A stretch of 64,000 bases of DNA from Erwinia oleae (lineage in GTDB: Bacteria > Pseudomonadota > Gammaproteobacteria > Enterobacterales > Enterobacteriaceae). The stretch spans positions 16,080-80,079 of the forward strand of contig NZ_JNVB01000010.1 in the NCBI RefSeq assembly GCF_000770305.1. Direction: 5' to 3'. The translations under genes were made by a program, and so were the position numbers. Below, in pieces: positions 9,993 through 21,735 of this stretch. Every line of letters starts with the position of its first letter. Position 1 is the first letter of the stretch. The notes beneath the pieces were generated by a model. That model was not told where the DNA came from. It searched no databases and was given only the letters and a program-made list of their open reading frames with translations.

Positions 9993-11318
9993 CTACTCTT
10001 CCAGTACTTTGTTCAACACCGTGGCTGTCACAGGGCGAGCGTCAATGCGCGTGACCAGCAGCTGATCGATACGATAGCTGTCGATATCCACCACCTCAAA
10101 CTTATAGCCGTGGAACTTGACGAAGTCGGTACGTTTGGGGATTTTGCGCAGCATATACATCATAAAGCCGCCGATGGTTTCGTAATTGCCGGATTGAGGA
10201 AACTCGTCAATGTGCAGCACGCGCATGACGTCATCAATCGGCGTGCCGCCCTCAACCAGCCAGGAGTTTTCGTCACGAGCGACGATCTGCTCCTCCAGCC
10301 CCTGACCCACCAGGTCGCCCATCAGCGTAGTCATCACGTCGTTCAGGGTAATAATGCCGACCACCAGCGCGTACTCGTTCATGATCACTGCGAAGTCTTC
10401 GCCGGCGGTTTTAAAGCTTTCCAGCGCTTCTGACAGCGTCAGCGTGTCCGGCACAATCAGCGCCGAGCGGATCTGTACGCCGCTGTTCAGCGCCATGCTC
10501 TGATGACCGAGAACGCGCAGCAGCAGCTCTTTGGAATCAACATAGCCAACGATATGGTCAATGTCGTCGTTGCAGACAAGGAACTTCGAATGCGGATGGT
10601 TGGCGATTTTTTCTTTCAGGCTCTCTTCATCTTCATGAAGATTGAACCAGACCACGTTTTCACGTGAGGTCATGGATGAGGGAACGGTGCGCGACTCCAG
10701 TTCGAAAACGTTTTCAATCAGTTCATGCTCCTGCTTACGCAGCACGCCCGCCAGCGCGCCCGCTTCCACCACCGCGTAGATGTCATCTGAAGTGATATCG
10801 TCCTTACGTACCAGTGGAATTTTAAACAGCCGGAAAATAATGTTGGCGCCGCCGTTAAAGAACCACACCAGCGGCCGGAACAGAAACAGGCAAAGACGCA
10901 TCGGGTTGATGATCTTCAGCGCGATCACTTCCGGCGCAATCATGCCAAGGCGCTTGGGGAAAAGGTCAGCAAACAGAATAAACAGGCTGGTGACGAGGGT
11001 AAATGAACAGATAAAGCTGAGTTGATCCGCCAGTTCCGGGCTGACCACGCGCTCAAGCATCGTGCGAAAACCCGGTGAAAAGGCTGAATCGCCGACGATA
11101 CCGCCAAGAATAGCCACGGCGTTCAGGCCAATTTGCACCACGGTAAAGAAGGTGCCCGGCGTCTCCTGCATCTTAAGGACGTGCTGCGCGTTAATGTTGC
11201 CATCGTCCGCCAGCAGCTTCAGCTTAATTTTGCGCGCCGCCGCCAGAGAGATTTCTGAAAGGGAAAAAAATGCGCTGACCGCAATCAGCAGTAAAATGAC
11301 AAGCAAGCTGTCTAACAT
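9993..11318 (-). CDS. paeA: Polyamine export protein PaeA/YtfL (DUF21-CBS-CorC_HlyC family)
   Basis: 441 residues. An N-terminal DUF21/CNNM membrane domain (residues ~1-190, starting LLVILLLIAVSAFFSLSEI) is followed by a CBS pair (~210-330) and a C-terminal CorC_HlyC domain (~345-430). In Salmonella the homologue PaeA exports cadaverine and putrescine and protects stationary-phase cells. Earlier work grouped these proteins with CorC magnesium efflux. In E. coli msrA lies beyond it. Here that gene is absent and a long gap follows. Confidence 0.93.
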   Translation of the reverse strand: MLDSLLVILLLIAVSAFFSLSEISLAAARKIKLKLLADDGNINAQHVLKMQETPGTFFTVVQIGLNAVAILGGIVGDSAFSPGFRTMLERVVSPELADQLSFICSFTLVTSLFILFADLFPKRLGMIAPEVIALKIINPMRLCLFLFRPLVWFFNGGANIIFRLFKIPLVRKDDITSDDIYAVVEAGALAGVLRKQEHELIENVFELESRTVPSSMTSRENVVWFNLHEDEESLKEKIANHPHSKFLVCNDDIDHIVGYVDSKELLLRVLGHQSMALNSGVQIRSALIVPDTLTLSEALESFKTAGEDFAVIMNEYALVVGIITLNDVMTTLMGDLVGQGLEEQIVARDENSWLVEGGTPIDDVMRVLHIDEFPQSGNYETIGGFMMYMLRKIPKRTDFVKFHGYKFEVVDIDSYRIDQLLVTRIDARPVTATVLNKVLEE

Positions 11319-11821
11319 AAAACATCCATAAAATGGCTCTGTTCAGTTGCTATCACGTGGGAAGCGTACCAAAACTGGCCTTTAGTTAATTACCTGTCAT
11401 TTTTGGCCTGGGCAGCGATGAGGATCCGCGAACGTTCTTTCGTTCAGTCAAGCTCGGCTGTCCGTGCCAAAAATGTCTGCGCGATATCGGCGCAGAATTC
11501 AGTGTGGAACGCCGCGCGTCCCATGCAAGGGATTATAGCTGTGGTCACGAAGGCTTACAATTGCAGCCATCATTGTCACGCTGACAGTATGGCGCATCAG
11601 GCGGCTAAGATTAATCCGACTGTCATGCCACTTTGTTCGACTGATTGATATTCCGTTGGGGTTGTTGGTTGTATCAGCGCTATTCTTTGCACACAATAAG
11701 TCAAAATTTGGCTTTATGGGTGTGCGTAACAGGCAAAATGCCGCCATGCCCCGGTGAAAACGAAAAAAGAAGACGTTGTGCCTGAAGGGAACCCGGGCCG
11801 ACCAGATAACCAGGAGTAAGC
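11319..11821. other. Gap where msrA would be expected
   Basis: About 500 bases without a supported gene. E. coli carries msrA between ytfL and tamA. No MsrA motif (GCFWG) appears in any frame here. Two open frames (11403-11648 plus, 11499-11828 minus) overlap each other, lack SD sequences and show no recognisable protein pattern. The tamA promoter must lie in the last part. Nothing else was recognised. Confidence 0.6.
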
Positions 11822-13561
11822 GTGTCACGAATTTATGCGTATTGTCTGTTCACTCTGCTTGCCGCTGCGCCCGCTGTCGAAGCCGCAACGGTGCGATTGC
11901 AGGTAACAGGATTATCCGGCGCGCTGGAGAAAAACGTGCGGGCAAGGCTTTCCACCATTGCCAGCGATGAGATTTCCGCCGATGGTCGCTTTCGGGCTCG
12001 GGTCAGTGAAGCGGTAAAAGAAGGCCTGAAGGCGTTAGGTTATTACGATCCCACCATTGAATTTACCCTCCTGCCGCCGCCAGCGGGCGGAAAACGGCCT
12101 CTGCTGCTGGCGAAAGTCTCGCCCGGCGAGCCGGTTAAGCTGGTGGGCGAAACGGTGATTATTCGCGGCGGCGCCCGCACCGATGAGGATTATCAGAGTC
12201 TGGTGCGTGACGGCAAGAGCAAGATCGGCGGCGTGCTGAATCATGGCGACTACGATCGTTTTAAAAGCTCCCTCAGCAACCTGGCGCTGCGCAAAGGCTA
12301 TTTCGACGGCGACTACGCAAAAAGCCAGCTTGGCGTCTCCCCGGCGCGGCGCGAGGCGTTCTGGGATATCGACTATGACAGCGGCCAGCGCTACCGCTTT
12401 GGCGACGTCAGTTTTGAAGGATCGCAGATCCGCGAAGAGTATCTGCAAAATCTGGTGCCGTTTAAAAAGGGCGACTATTACAGCTCGCGCGATCTGGCCG
12501 AACTGAACCGACGCCTTTCCGCAACCGGCTGGTTTAATGCGGTTGTGGTGGCGCCAGAGTTTGAAAAATCGCGTAAAACCAAAGTGCTGCCGCTGCATGG
12601 CGTGGTCACGCCGCGCACTGAAAACACCATTGAGACCGGCGTGGGCTATTCAACGGACGTCGGGCCGCGCGTGAAGGCTACCTGGAAGCGTCCCTGGGTT
12701 AACAGCTACGGACACAGCTTTACCACCAGCGCTAACGTCTCCGCGCCAGAGCAGCAGCTGGATTTCAGCTATAAAATTCCGCTGCTGAAAAATCCCATCG
12801 AGCAGTATTACCTGTTGCAGGGCGGCCTGAAACGCACCGACCTTAACGACACACGCTCGGATTCCACCACGCTGGCCGCGTCGCGCTATTGGGATTCGTC
12901 CAGCGGCTGGCAGCGCGCGCTCAATCTGCGCTGGAGCCTGGATCACTTTACTCAGGGCAACGTGACCAACACGACCATGCTGCTCTATCCGGGCGTCAGC
13001 GTTAACCGTACCCGCTCACGCGGCGGCCTGATGCCGGTATGGGGCGATTCTCAGCGTTACTCACTGGATGTCTCCGACACCACCTGGGGCTCGGACATTG
13101 ATTTCGCCGTGGTTCAGGCGCAGAACGTCTGGATCCGTACTCTGGCGGACAAGCATCGCTTCGTGGTACGCGGCAACCTCGGTTGGATTGAAACCAACGA
13201 TTTCGATCGCGTCCCGCCCGATTTGCGCTTTTTCGCCGGTGGCGATCGCAGCATTCGCGGCTACAAATACAAAGGCATTTCGCCACGCGACGAGGACGGC
13301 AAACTGACCGGTGCCTCAAAGCTGGCGACCGGTTCGCTGGAATACCAGTACAACGTGACCGGCAAATGGTGGAGCGCGGTATTTATCGACTCCGGTGAGG
13401 CGGTTAACGACATCAGGCAGAGCAACGTAAAAACCGGCGCGGGCGTTGGCGTGCGCTGGCAGTCGCCGGTCGGGCCGATCAAACTGGATATCGCCCGTCC
13501 CATCGGCGATGACGAAAAACGAGACATACAGTTTTATATCGGATTGGGGCCTGAGCTATGA
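11822..13561 (+). CDS. tamA: Outer-membrane assembly factor TamA
   Basis: 579 residues starting at a GTG preceded by CAGGAG. A signal peptide ends after VEA/A. Three POTRA domains span residues ~22-265. A 16-strand Omp85 barrel occupies the rest and ends in FYIGLGPEL. The lid-loop motif is [13 protein letters not shown]. With TamB it forms the translocation and assembly module, which inserts some outer-membrane proteins and is implicated in phospholipid transport. It overlaps tamB by four bases (ATGA), so the two are translationally coupled. Confidence 0.98.
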   Translation: MSRIYAYCLFTLLAAAPAVEAATVRLQVTGLSGALEKNVRARLSTIASDEISADGRFRARVSEAVKEGLKALGYYDPTIEFTLLPPPAGGKRPLLLAKVSPGEPVKLVGETVIIRGGARTDEDYQSLVRDGKSKIGGVLNHGDYDRFKSSLSNLALRKGYFDGDYAKSQLGVSPARREAFWDIDYDSGQRYRFGDVSFEGSQIREEYLQNLVPFKKGDYYSSRDLAELNRRLSATGWFNAVVVAPEFEKSRKTKVLPLHGVVTPRTENTIETGVGYSTDVGPRVKATWKRPWVNSYGHSFTTSANVSAPEQQLDFSYKIPLLKNPIEQYYLLQGGLKRTDLNDTRSDSTTLAASRYWDSSSGWQRALNLRWSLDHFTQGNVTNTTMLLYPGVSVNRTRSRGGLMPVWGDSQRYSLDVSDTTWGSDIDFAVVQAQNVWIRTLADKHRFVVRGNLGWIETNDFDRVPPDLRFFAGGDRSIRGYKYKGISPRDEDGKLTGASKLATGSLEYQYNVTGKWWSAVFIDSGEAVNDIRQSNVKTGAGVGVRWQSPVGPIKLDIARPIGDDEKRDIQFYIGLGPEL

Positions 13562-16500
13562 GTTTGTGGAAAAAGGTCCTTATTGGCATCCTGATTTTCC
13601 TTTTGCTGCTGCTGGGCGGGGTGGCGTTTTTAATTGGCACCACTACCGGCCTGCATCTGGTGCTGAACGGCGCAACGCGCTGGGTGCCGGGGCTGGCGAT
13701 CAAACAGGTGCAGGGGGGCTGGCGCGATTTGCGGCTGACCGGCGTGCAGTATGAGATGCCAGGCGTGACGGTCAACGCGGGCGAATTCCACCTCGCGCTT
13801 CAACCGGGCTGCCTGAAAAGCCGCGCATTGTGCGTCAACGATCTGTCGCTGAAAGACGTGAACGTGGTAGTGGACAGTAAAAAGATGGCGCCTGCCGGAG
13901 AGAAGCCGGTTGAAGAAGACGGCGCGTCCGGCGAGCTCTCCACGCCCTATCCGATTACGCTGCGCAACCTTGCGCTGCACAACATCAACGTAAAAGTCGA
14001 TGACACGGCGATTTCTCTGGCTGACTTCACCTCCGGCATGCAGTGGCAGGGGCGCGCGCTGACGCTATCGCCCACGCACATCCAGGGGCTGCTGATTGCG
14101 CTGCCAAAGGCGGCGAAAGTGGCAGATGAAGAGGTGGTTCAGCCGAAAGTACAGCAGCCAAAGGCCGATGAGCCGCCGCTGGGCGAGACGCTCAAGGCGA
14201 TGTTTGCCAAACCGCTGTTGCCCGAGCTGCCCGACTTTACTCTGCCGCTGGATGTGGATGTACAGGCGATCCTTGGCGAACAGTTGCGCATTACCGGCGA
14301 TACGGATATTGCCGTCAATCGCCTGTTGCTGAAGGCGAAAACGCAGGATCGCCTGCTGCATCTTGAAACGCTGGACGTGGATTCGCCGCAGGGGCAGCTT
14401 AATGCGCAGGGCCAGGCGACGTTACAGGGCAACTGGCCAGTCAGTTTTACGCTCTACAGCGCGCTCAATATGGAGCCGATGAAAGGCGAGAAGATCAAAA
14501 TGACCGTCGACGGTGGGCTGCGCGAGCAGTTGAACATCGCGCTGAATCTCTCCGGGCCGGTCAGAGTGCAGATGGAGGCGCAGACGCGGCTGGCCGAGGT
14601 GGGGCTGCCGCTGGCGATGACGTTACAAAGCCCGCAGCTGCGCTGGCCGCTGACGGGCGAGGCGCAGTACCAGGCGGACAATGTCAATTTCAGCATCAAA
14701 GGGAAAGCCACTGACTACGCCGTTTCGCTGAAAACCGCCTTCCAGGGGCAGAGTATTCCGCCCGCGACGCTGACGCTGGACGGCAAAGGCAACGTCGAAC
14801 AGTTTGCGCTCGACAAGCTGCGGCTGGCGGCGCTCCAGGGCAATACCGATCTCACCGCGCTGGTTGACTGGAGCAAGGCGATCAGCTGGCGCAGCGAAGT
14901 GACGCTCACAGGTATCAACACGGCGAAGCAGTATCCCGACTGGCCTGCGAAACTTGACGGGAAAATCACCACGCGCGGCAGCCTCTATGGCGGAAGCTGG
15001 CAGATGCGCGTGCCGGAGCTGAAGCTGCGCGGCAACGTTAAGCAGAATGCGGTCACTGCCGACGGCTCCCTGTACGGCAACAGCTACAACCAGTGGGATA
15101 TTCCGGGCCTGAAGCTGGTGCTGGGGCGCAATAATATCGACATGAAAGGATCGCTGGGCGAGAAGCTGGCGCTGGACGCAAATATCGACGCGCAGCATCT
15201 GGACAACGCGTTGCCGGGCCTTGGCGGCGTGGCAAAAGGGACGATTAAAGCGCGCGGCGATCTGAATACGCCGCAGTTGCTGGCGGATCTCACCGCCACC
15301 GGCCTGCGCTGGCAGGCGCTGAGCGTTGGCCGGATCAAACTTGAAGGCGACGTCAGTTCGGGCGAACAGATCCAGGGCAAAGTGGCGCTTCGCGTTGAGC
15401 GTCTTAAGCAGGAGACGCTGAGCATTTCGCAACTCACGCTGGACGCCAGCGGCAGCGAAAAGCAGCATAAGTTGACGCTGAACGTCAACGGCGAACCGGT
15501 CTCTGGCCAGCTTGCGCTGACCGGCAGCTTTGATCGTCAGCAGCAGCGCTGGAAAGGCGAGCTGAATAACACGCGATTTGATACGCCGGTCGGCGAATGG
15601 CGGCTCACGCGCGCCATCGCGCTGGATTATCTGAATGCGAAACAGACCGTCAGCATCGGCCCGCACTGCTGGCAGAATCCGAATGCCCAGCTCTGCGTGC
15701 CGCAAACCATCGAAGCAGGTCCGTCGGGGCATGCGAAAATAGTGCTCAGCCGCTTCGACCTGGCGATGGTGAAACCGTTTATGCCTGATGCCACCGCCCT
15801 GAGCGGCGTGTTCAGCGGCGATGCAGACGTTAGCTGGCGCGCGGAAGGCGGTTTGCCGCAGGGCCGCGTCGCGCTGAAGGGCAGCGGCGTTAAAGTGGTG
15901 CAGGATGTGCAGGGCAATCCCCTGCCGATTGCCTTTGATACGCTCAATCTGAATGCTGCAATGCGTGATAACCGCGCGCAGCTTGACTGGCTGATCCATA
16001 TTGCCAATAACGGGCAACTGTCGGGCAACGTGCAGATCGCCGATCCGCAGGGCCGACGCACGCTGTCGGGCAACGTCAATATCGCTGATCTCTCGCTGGC
16101 GCTGCTCAACCCGGCGCTGATGAAAGGTGAGAAGGTTGCCGGGATACTCAACAGCGCGCTGCGGCTGGGCGGCAGCCTGCAACAGCCGCAGGTATTTGGT
16201 CAGCTTGCCCTGAAAGGGGTCGACGTTGATGGTAACTTTATGCCGGTGGATCTGACGGCGGCGAACCTCACCATGATCTTTAATGGCATGAGTTCGACGC
16301 TGGAGGGCGCGGTGCAGACATCGAAAGGTCAGCTTGCGCTGAGCGGCGATGCCAACTGGCAGCAGCTTGATGCCTGGCGCGCGCGCATTGCCGCGAAAGG
16401 GAAAAACATTCGCGTAACCGTACCGCCGATGGTGCGGATGGACGTCTCGCCGGATCTGGTCTTCGACGCCACGCCAGAGATGTTTAACCTGGATGGCCGC

Positions 16501-17331
16501 GTGGATATTCCCTGGGCGCGTATCACCGTGCAGGAGGTGCCGGAAAGCGCGGTGGGCGTTTCAGGCGACGAAGTGCTGTTGGATGAACAGTTAAAACCGA
16601 TTGCACCGAAAACGGCCGCCATTCCGATTAACAGCAACCTGATTATTCACGTCGGCGACGACGTGCGGCTCAGCGCCTTTGGGCTGAAGGCTAAGCTGAA
16701 CGGCGATCTCAAGCTGGTGCAGGACAAGCGCGGCCTGGGACTGAACGGCCAAATCAATATCCCATCGGGGCGCTTCCACGCCTATGGGCAGGATCTCATC
16801 GTGCGCAAAGGTGAACTGCAATTCGCGGGGCCGCCTGACCAACCTTATCTGAATATTGAGGCGATCCGTAACCCTGAAGCAACGGAAGATGACGTGACGG
16901 CAGGCGTACGCGTGACCGGCCTGGCCGATGAACCGAAGGCGGAGATCTTTGCCGACCCGGCGATGTCGCAGCAGGAAGCGCTCTCCTATCTGTTACGCGG
17001 ACAGGGGCTGGATGCCAACGGCAGCGACAGCAGCGCGGTCACGTCAGCATTAGTCGGATTGGGGCTTGCGCAAAGTGGTCAGGTTGTGGGTAAAATCGGC
17101 GAAACCTTCGGCGTAAGCAATCTGGCGCTGGATACCACCGGCGTTGGCGACAGCCAGCAGGTGCAGGTCAGTGGCTATGTGCTGCCGGGGTTACAGGTAA
17201 AATACGGTGTTGGCATATTTGATTCACTGGCGACCTTAACCTTGCGTTATCGCCTGATGCCTAAACTCTATTTGGAAGCGGTGTCGGGTATCGACCAGGC
17301 GCTGGATTTACTCTATCAGTTTGAGTTTTAG
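13558..17331 (+). CDS. tamB: Inner-membrane-anchored translocation protein TamB
   Basis: 1257 residues, against about 1259 in E. coli. One N-terminal membrane helix (residues ~7-27) anchors it. A very long periplasmic beta-taco of repeated strand motifs follows, with the conserved C-terminal TamB/DUF490 domain (~950-1257: [17 protein letters not shown], then [21 protein letters not shown]) ending in YQFEF. It is an AsmA-like protein that bridges the periplasm to TamA and is implicated with YhdP and YdbH in anterograde phospholipid transport. Its start is embedded in the tamA stop and it is followed by ytfP after two bases. Confidence 0.98.
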   Translation: MSLWKKVLIGILIFLLLLLGGVAFLIGTTTGLHLVLNGATRWVPGLAIKQVQGGWRDLRLTGVQYEMPGVTVNAGEFHLALQPGCLKSRALCVNDLSLKDVNVVVDSKKMAPAGEKPVEEDGASGELSTPYPITLRNLALHNINVKVDDTAISLADFTSGMQWQGRALTLSPTHIQGLLIALPKAAKVADEEVVQPKVQQPKADEPPLGETLKAMFAKPLLPELPDFTLPLDVDVQAILGEQLRITGDTDIAVNRLLLKAKTQDRLLHLETLDVDSPQGQLNAQGQATLQGNWPVSFTLYSALNMEPMKGEKIKMTVDGGLREQLNIALNLSGPVRVQMEAQTRLAEVGLPLAMTLQSPQLRWPLTGEAQYQADNVNFSIKGKATDYAVSLKTAFQGQSIPPATLTLDGKGNVEQFALDKLRLAALQGNTDLTALVDWSKAISWRSEVTLTGINTAKQYPDWPAKLDGKITTRGSLYGGSWQMRVPELKLRGNVKQNAVTADGSLYGNSYNQWDIPGLKLVLGRNNIDMKGSLGEKLALDANIDAQHLDNALPGLGGVAKGTIKARGDLNTPQLLADLTATGLRWQALSVGRIKLEGDVSSGEQIQGKVALRVERLKQETLSISQLTLDASGSEKQHKLTLNVNGEPVSGQLALTGSFDRQQQRWKGELNNTRFDTPVGEWRLTRAIALDYLNAKQTVSIGPHCWQNPNAQLCVPQTIEAGPSGHAKIVLSRFDLAMVKPFMPDATALSGVFSGDADVSWRAEGGLPQGRVALKGSGVKVVQDVQGNPLPIAFDTLNLNAAMRDNRAQLDWLIHIANNGQLSGNVQIADPQGRRTLSGNVNIADLSLALLNPALMKGEKVAGILNSALRLGGSLQQPQVFGQLALKGVDVDGNFMPVDLTAANLTMIFNGMSSTLEGAVQTSKGQLALSGDANWQQLDAWRARIAAKGKNIRVTVPPMVRMDVSPDLVFDATPEMFNLDGRVDIPWARITVQEVPESAVGVSGDEVLLDEQLKPIAPKTAAIPINSNLIIHVGDDVRLSAFGLKAKLNGDLKLVQDKRGLGLNGQINIPSGRFHAYGQDLIVRKGELQFAGPPDQPYLNIEAIRNPEATEDDVTAGVRVTGLADEPKAEIFADPAMSQQEALSYLLRGQGLDANGSDSSAVTSALVGLGLAQSGQVVGKIGETFGVSNLALDTTGVGDSQQVQVSGYVLPGLQVKYGVGIFDSLATLTLRYRLMPKLYLEAVSGIDQALDLLYQFEF

Positions 17332-17333
17332 CA

Positions 17334-17687
17334 ATGCGAATAATTGTTTATGGCAGCCTCAGACGCAAACAGGGCAACAGCCACTGGATGACCAACGGCC
17401 AGTGGCTGGGCGACCATCAGCTTGAGGGTTACGCGCTTTATAGTCTGGGGCACTATCCCGGTATCGTGGCGGGTGAAGGGCAGGTTTACTGCGAAGTTTA
17501 CCGTATCGACGCCTCCACGCTGGGCGAGCTGGATGCGCTGCGCACAAAAGGCGGAGAATATAAACGTGAACTGGTGCGAACGCCCTACGGCAGCGCCTGG
17601 CTCTATGTTTACCAGCGTTCAGTGACGGGAATGCGACGCATCGACAGCGGCGACTGGCTACTGCGCGATGCGCCGGATGTGGACTGA
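17334..17687 (+). CDS. ytfP: Gamma-glutamylcyclotransferase-family protein YtfP
   Basis: 117 residues with the GGCT-fold signature YGSLRRKQGNSHW at residues 5-17 and a YALYSLGHYPGIV segment. Homologous proteins cleave gamma-glutamyl-amine type bonds, but the bacterial YtfP substrate is not established. It starts two bases after tamB, so it is the third gene of the tam operon. Confidence 0.93.
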   Translation: MRIIVYGSLRRKQGNSHWMTNGQWLGDHQLEGYALYSLGHYPGIVAGEGQVYCEVYRIDASTLGELDALRTKGGEYKRELVRTPYGSAWLYVYQRSVTGMRRIDSGDWLLRDAPDVD

Positions 17688-17691
17688 CCAA

Positions 17692-17724
17692 AAAAAACGC
17701 CTTCATCAGGAAGGCGTTTTTTTA
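17692..17724. terminator. Bidirectional terminator between ytfP and ppa
   Basis: AAAACGCCTT-CATCAGG-AAGGCGTTTT stem-loop with an A-run before it and T7 after it. It lies between convergent genes. Confidence 0.92.
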
Positions 17725-17739
17725 TCGTGAACGAGAAAA

Positions 17740-18267
17740 TTACTTCTTCGCGCGTTCGAAAGAAGAGATGATTTCTGCTTTCGCCGCTTCGGCGTTATCC
17801 CAGCCTTCAACTTTAACCCACTTGCCTTTTTCCAGCGCTTTATACTGTTCGAAGAAGTGGGTGATCTGCGCACGCAGCAGCTCAGGCAGATCGTTCACAT
17901 CTTTGATGTGATCGTACTCTTTGCTCAGCTTGGTGTGCGGAACGGCAACCAGCTTGGCGTCTTCGCCAGACTCGTCGGTCATTTTCAATACGCCAACCGG
18001 ACGACAGCGGATCACTGAGCCAGGTTGCAGCGGATAGGGGGTTGGGACCAGCACGTCCACCGGGTCGCCATCCAGAGACAGCGTATGGTTGATGTAACCG
18101 TAGTTGCACGGATAGAACATCGCGGTGGACATGAAGCGGTCAACGAACAGCGCGCCGGACTCTTTGTCGACTTCATATTTAATCGGATCGGCATTCGCCG
18201 GGATCTCAATAACGACGTAGATATCTTCCGGCAAATCTTTGCCCGCTGGAACCTGGTTCAAACTCAT
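17740..18267 (-). CDS. ppa: Inorganic pyrophosphatase
   Basis: 175 residues, a family I PPase close to E. coli Ppa. The metal-binding signature DGDPVDVLV is intact, as are the active-site stretches [15 protein letters not shown] and [10 protein letters not shown]. It hydrolyses pyrophosphate in the cytoplasm and pulls biosynthetic reactions forward. A monocistronic unit. Confidence 0.98.
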   Translation of the reverse strand: MSLNQVPAGKDLPEDIYVVIEIPANADPIKYEVDKESGALFVDRFMSTAMFYPCNYGYINHTLSLDGDPVDVLVPTPYPLQPGSVIRCRPVGVLKMTDESGEDAKLVAVPHTKLSKEYDHIKDVNDLPELLRAQITHFFEQYKALEKGKWVKVEGWDNAEAAKAEIISSFERAKK

Positions 18268-18365
18268 GGTGAATTCCTTTATGCAGTCTCAAATAGAGTG
18301 ACGCTCATTATAGCCAACTGATACTGAAAGTATCCCCCCTTTTTGGCCTTTCGGAATGCTCCACA

Positions 18366-18776
18366 TTAGCAGTCATCGGGATTCGCACAGCTGCCACTCG
18401 CGAGTGACTTGAGCGCCTGCACCTGATTCCTGATCAGCTCTACGCGCTGGGCGCCGAGCGAAACGGTTGCCAGCGTGCCGCCGTCGCGCATCCGTTCCCT
18501 GCTGGCAGCCAGCCAGCTATCGCGATACGTCAGCCACGCGCGCTGCGCCTCGCGCAGTTTGGCTTTCTGCGTCTTATCCAGCGTGGCCAATAGCGTGCTG
18601 TATTGCTGATTCATCTCTTTGTCCCACGCGCTGCCCGCTTCGCTGTAGCACTGCTGCATATCAACCGTCGTATTGGCTTTATCCAGACAGGCGGCCTGTG
18701 CGGTATCAATCGGGTTGGTTTCCGCATGACCGCTGGCGGCATAAAGCACGCAGGCAATCGCAAAAAGTTTTCTCAT
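18366..18776 (-). CDS. LprI-like (DUF1311) periplasmic protein
   Basis: 136 residues with a signal peptide ending ASGHA/E. Four Cys (QAACLDK, MQQCYSE, GSCANPDDC) and the repeated MNQQYSTLLATL / LREAQRAWLTYRDSW pattern define the LprI/DUF1311 family. The Mycobacterium LprI inhibits lysozyme. Here that activity is only a family suggestion. It occupies the ppa-fbp interval where E. coli has the ytfQRT-yjfF sugar transporter genes. Confidence 0.8.
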   Translation of the reverse strand: MRKLFAIACVLYAASGHAETNPIDTAQAACLDKANTTVDMQQCYSEAGSAWDKEMNQQYSTLLATLDKTQKAKLREAQRAWLTYRDSWLAASRERMRDGGTLATVSLGAQRVELIRNQVQALKSLASGSCANPDDC

Positions 18777-18857
18777 CAGGCTCTCATCGCTCAGAAGGTT
18801 TAATTAAGTTTCAGAAAAATACATTAGCTGAATCAATCGTTTTTGTCCTGCAAGTGC

Positions 18858-18884
18858 TAAAGAACACCGCTTCCCTGCCGATAA
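18858..18884 (+). promoter_or_regulatory. Sigma-28 (FliA) promoter for the second chemoreceptor
   Basis: TAAAGAAC, 11 bases, then GCCGATAA, which is the exact FliA -10 element. The start codon follows about 60 bases later. A strong match that places the receptor in the flagellar regulon. Confidence 0.85.
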
Positions 18885-18942
18885 GAGACCTGTTTTCTGG
18901 TGCTTTCTGGAGCTTATTTCAGCCTTTTTGGACTTTAAAATC

Positions 18943-20505
18943 ATGCTTAAAAAAATTTCAATAAGAAGTGGTTTGTTGGTACTAATGGCGATGATGACGT
19001 TGATGCTTTTGCTGGTCAGCGTAATGGGAATTTTGGCAATCAATAAAGGTAACCGGTCGCTTGAGGTGGTTAACCGCATTCAGGGCATCGAACTGAACAG
19101 CCTGTTTCTGGCGAATACTAAACTATTACGCGCCCGTACTTCCGCTGCCACGTCGGTCCGCAAAATGGAGATTGGCATGATGGATGATGCGGCCGCCTCA
19201 GTGGCCCGGACGGAGAAATATATCGCTTCTTCACAAACGGAAGTGAAACGTTTTATGGATGCAGGAACGGTCACGCTACGCGGCAAGGAGCTGGCGGATG
19301 AGGTTAAAAAAACGTACGACGTTTACCTGGAACAGGGCATTCTGCCGCTGTTTGCGGCAATTAAAAAGCAGGACCCCGATGGTTACTATACGATTCTGGA
19401 AGGTAATCTGACGCCGTTGAGCACCGCGTTTTCCGGGGCGGTGGAAAAATTCAACAGCTATGCCAATCAGGTAACGGACGAGCGTCTCGCTGAAGCCAGC
19501 CGCAATGAACGCATTCTGATGACGCTTATTATACTGTGTGGCGCGCTGACGCTCGTTCTGCTCAGTATCGCGTGGTATATGCTGCGAACCATTCTGCTCA
19601 AGCCGCTGGATGTTGCCATTGCGCATCTCGAATTTGTCTCCGAAGGCGATCTGACGCAACCGCTGCCGGAAAGCGGCAAAAACGAGCTGGGCCGCCTGAA
19701 TGCCGCGCTGGCGAAAATGCAGGCATCGCTTCAGGACTCGGTCAGCCGCGTGCGCGACGCCAGCATGCAGATCGACGTGGGCAGCCGTGAACTGGCTTCC
19801 GGCAACCTTAACCTCTCGCAGCGTACCGAAGAGTCCGCCGCCTCGTTGGAGCAGACCGCCGCCAGTATGGAGCAGCTTACCGCTACCGTGAAACTAAACG
19901 CTGAAAACGCCACCCAGGCGCATCAGCTGGCCCGTTCGGTATCGGACAGCGCCGATCGCGGCAGCGAAGTCGTTTGCTACGTTATTGAGAAAATGCAGGA
20001 GATTGCCAGCAGTTCAAAACGCATTGGCGATATTCTTGGCGTGATCGACGGCATTGCTTTCCAGACGAACATTCTGGCGCTCAACGCCTCGGTTGAAGCG
20101 GCGCGAGCAGGCGAGCAGGGCCGTGGCTTTGCCGTTGTGGCGAGCGAAGGGCGCAACCTCGCGCAACGCAGTGCGACCGCCGCAAAAGAGATCCGCGAGC
20201 TGATCGGCGAATCACAAACGCGGGTGAACGAAGGCTCGCAGATGGCGACGAAAGCCGGCGAAACCATGGATGAAATCACCACGGAAGTAAGCCGTGTAAC
20301 CACGCTGATGAAAGAGATTTCCAGCGCCTCGCAGGAGCAGAGCCGTGGCATTGAGCAGGTTAACCTGGCGGTGACGCAAATGGATGAGGTGGCGCAGCAA
20401 AACGCGGCGCTGGTTGAGCAGGCGTCGGCCGCTACTCAGTCGCTGGAGGAGCAGTCGGTGCAGTTAGTGCAGTCGATGGCCGTATTCCGCCTCAATCACG
20501 CCTGA
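18943..20505 (+). CDS. Methyl-accepting chemotaxis protein (Tar/Tsr type)
   Basis: 520 residues from the ATG at 18943; a TTG at 18928 would add five. The first membrane helix (~7-30) is followed by a four-helix-bundle periplasmic sensor (~35-190), a second helix ([12 protein letters not shown]), HAMP (~210-265) and the signalling hairpin. The tip reads [18 protein letters not shown]. Almost all receptors have Val where Gly403 (codon GGG at 20149) stands. There is no C-terminal NWETF pentapeptide for CheR/CheB docking, so it is a low-abundance type that needs help from other receptors. Ligand unknown. Confidence 0.95.
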   Translation: MLKKISIRSGLLVLMAMMTLMLLLVSVMGILAINKGNRSLEVVNRIQGIELNSLFLANTKLLRARTSAATSVRKMEIGMMDDAAASVARTEKYIASSQTEVKRFMDAGTVTLRGKELADEVKKTYDVYLEQGILPLFAAIKKQDPDGYYTILEGNLTPLSTAFSGAVEKFNSYANQVTDERLAEASRNERILMTLIILCGALTLVLLSIAWYMLRTILLKPLDVAIAHLEFVSEGDLTQPLPESGKNELGRLNAALAKMQASLQDSVSRVRDASMQIDVGSRELASGNLNLSQRTEESAASLEQTAASMEQLTATVKLNAENATQAHQLARSVSDSADRGSEVVCYVIEKMQEIASSSKRIGDILGVIDGIAFQTNILALNASVEAARAGEQGRGFAVVASEGRNLAQRSATAAKEIRELIGESQTRVNEGSQMATKAGETMDEITTEVSRVTTLMKEISSASQEQSRGIEQVNLAVTQMDEVAQQNAALVEQASAATQSLEEQSVQLVQSMAVFRLNHA

Positions 20506-20521
20506 GCGCAGACGCAGAAAT

Positions 20522-20556
20522 AAACGGGGCGATCACATGATCGCCCCGTTTTCTTT
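20522..20556. terminator. Terminator between the chemoreceptor and fbp
   Basis: AACGGGGCGATC-ACAT-GATCGCCCCGTT, a 12-bp perfect stem, then TTCTTTT. Convergent genes flank it, so it may serve both. Confidence 0.9.
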
Positions 20557-20571
20557 TGCCCGATAACAACG

Positions 20572-21570
20572 TTATGCGTCCGGGTACTCGCGCAGGAAGC
20601 GTTCGGTATCGTCCACCATGTCGGTGTTGCCAACAAAGAACGGCGAGCGCTGGTGCAGCGTCTCCGGCACCAGATCCAGAATGCGGTTTTTACCGTCGCT
20701 CGCCTTGCCGCCCGCCTGCTCGGCGAGGAAGGCCATCGGGTTGCACTCATACAGCAGGCGCAGCTTGCCCTGTGGGTGGCTGGCGGTGCTTGGGTAGAGA
20801 TAGATGCCGCCTTTCAGGAGGTTGCGGTGGAAATCCGCCACCAGCGAGCCAATGTAGCGTGACGTATAGGGACGATGGGTCGCTTTATCTTCTTCCTGGC
20901 AGAACTTCAGGTACTTCTTCACGCCCTGCGGGAAACGGATATAGTTGCCTTCGTTGATGGAGTAGGTGTAGCCCTCTTCAGGAAACGCCATTTTCTCCGC
21001 GCTGAGGCAGAACACGCCCAGAGAGGGATCGTAGGTAAAGGCGTGAACTCCGCAGCCGGTGGTATAAACCAGCATGGTTGACGACCCGTAAACCACGTAG
21101 CCTGCCGCAACCTGCTGGCTGCCAGGTTGAAGGAAATCTTCTTCCGTGACGGGTGTGCCTGGCGGGGTAATGCGGCGGTAGATAGAGAAAATGGTGCCAA
21201 CTGACACGTTCACATCAATATTTGATGATCCGTCAAGCGGGTCCATCAGCACGACGTACTTGCCGTTTTCCACGCCCTCAAAAATGACGATCTCATCTTC
21301 TTCTTCAGAGGCGATACCGGCCACGATGCCGCGTGCTTTCAACGCTGCTTTAAGCTTCTCGTTGGCAAACAGATCCAGTTTCATCTGCTGCTCGCCCTGA
21401 ATGTTTTCAGCACCGCTGGCGCCCAGAATATCAACCAGCCCGGCTTTATTGATATCGCGATGAATAATTTTTGCGCCAAGCTTGATGGCGGAAATCAGCG
21501 CCGTCAGTTCACCTGTAGCGTGAGGAAAGTCATGTTGCTTCTCGACGATAAATTCGCCCAACGTTTTCAT
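20572..21570 (-). CDS. fbp: Class I fructose-1,6-bisphosphatase
   Basis: 332 residues, exactly the E. coli length, starting [18 protein letters not shown] at 21570. The metal/phosphate site is [12 protein letters not shown], with EEEDE and [15 protein letters not shown] also present. It catalyses the committed gluconeogenic step, F1,6BP to F6P. A longer frame upstream of 21570 runs into the mpl promoter and is rejected. Confidence 0.98.
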   Translation of the reverse strand: MKTLGEFIVEKQHDFPHATGELTALISAIKLGAKIIHRDINKAGLVDILGASGAENIQGEQQMKLDLFANEKLKAALKARGIVAGIASEEEDEIVIFEGVENGKYVVLMDPLDGSSNIDVNVSVGTIFSIYRRITPPGTPVTEEDFLQPGSQQVAAGYVVYGSSTMLVYTTGCGVHAFTYDPSLGVFCLSAEKMAFPEEGYTYSINEGNYIRFPQGVKKYLKFCQEEDKATHRPYTSRYIGSLVADFHRNLLKGGIYLYPSTASHPQGKLRLLYECNPMAFLAEQAGGKASDGKNRILDLVPETLHQRSPFFVGNTDMVDDTERFLREYPDA

Positions 21571-21735
21571 AACACAATCCCTGAATCTGCGATTAAATGA
21601 CAGCCTGGTTAACAAACTGCCAACGTGTTCGGGCAGTTTAGCCGAATGGACGTTAAAGAACATAGGGTAAATCCGTTTATTCCGGGAGAGGGGGGCGTTA
21701 CACTGTGCGCCGAACTTTAAGTAAACGGACCTGTT

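Noticed and set aside
11499..11828. 109-codon minus-strand frame divergent from tamA in the place of msrA
   Set aside because: No MsrA motif, no ribosome-binding site, and it overlaps the tamA ribosome-binding site and GTG.
14623..16182. 519-codon open frame on the minus strand inside tamB
   Set aside because: A shadow of high-GC tamB codons. Arg/Gln/Ala-rich, no start signals, no domain pattern.
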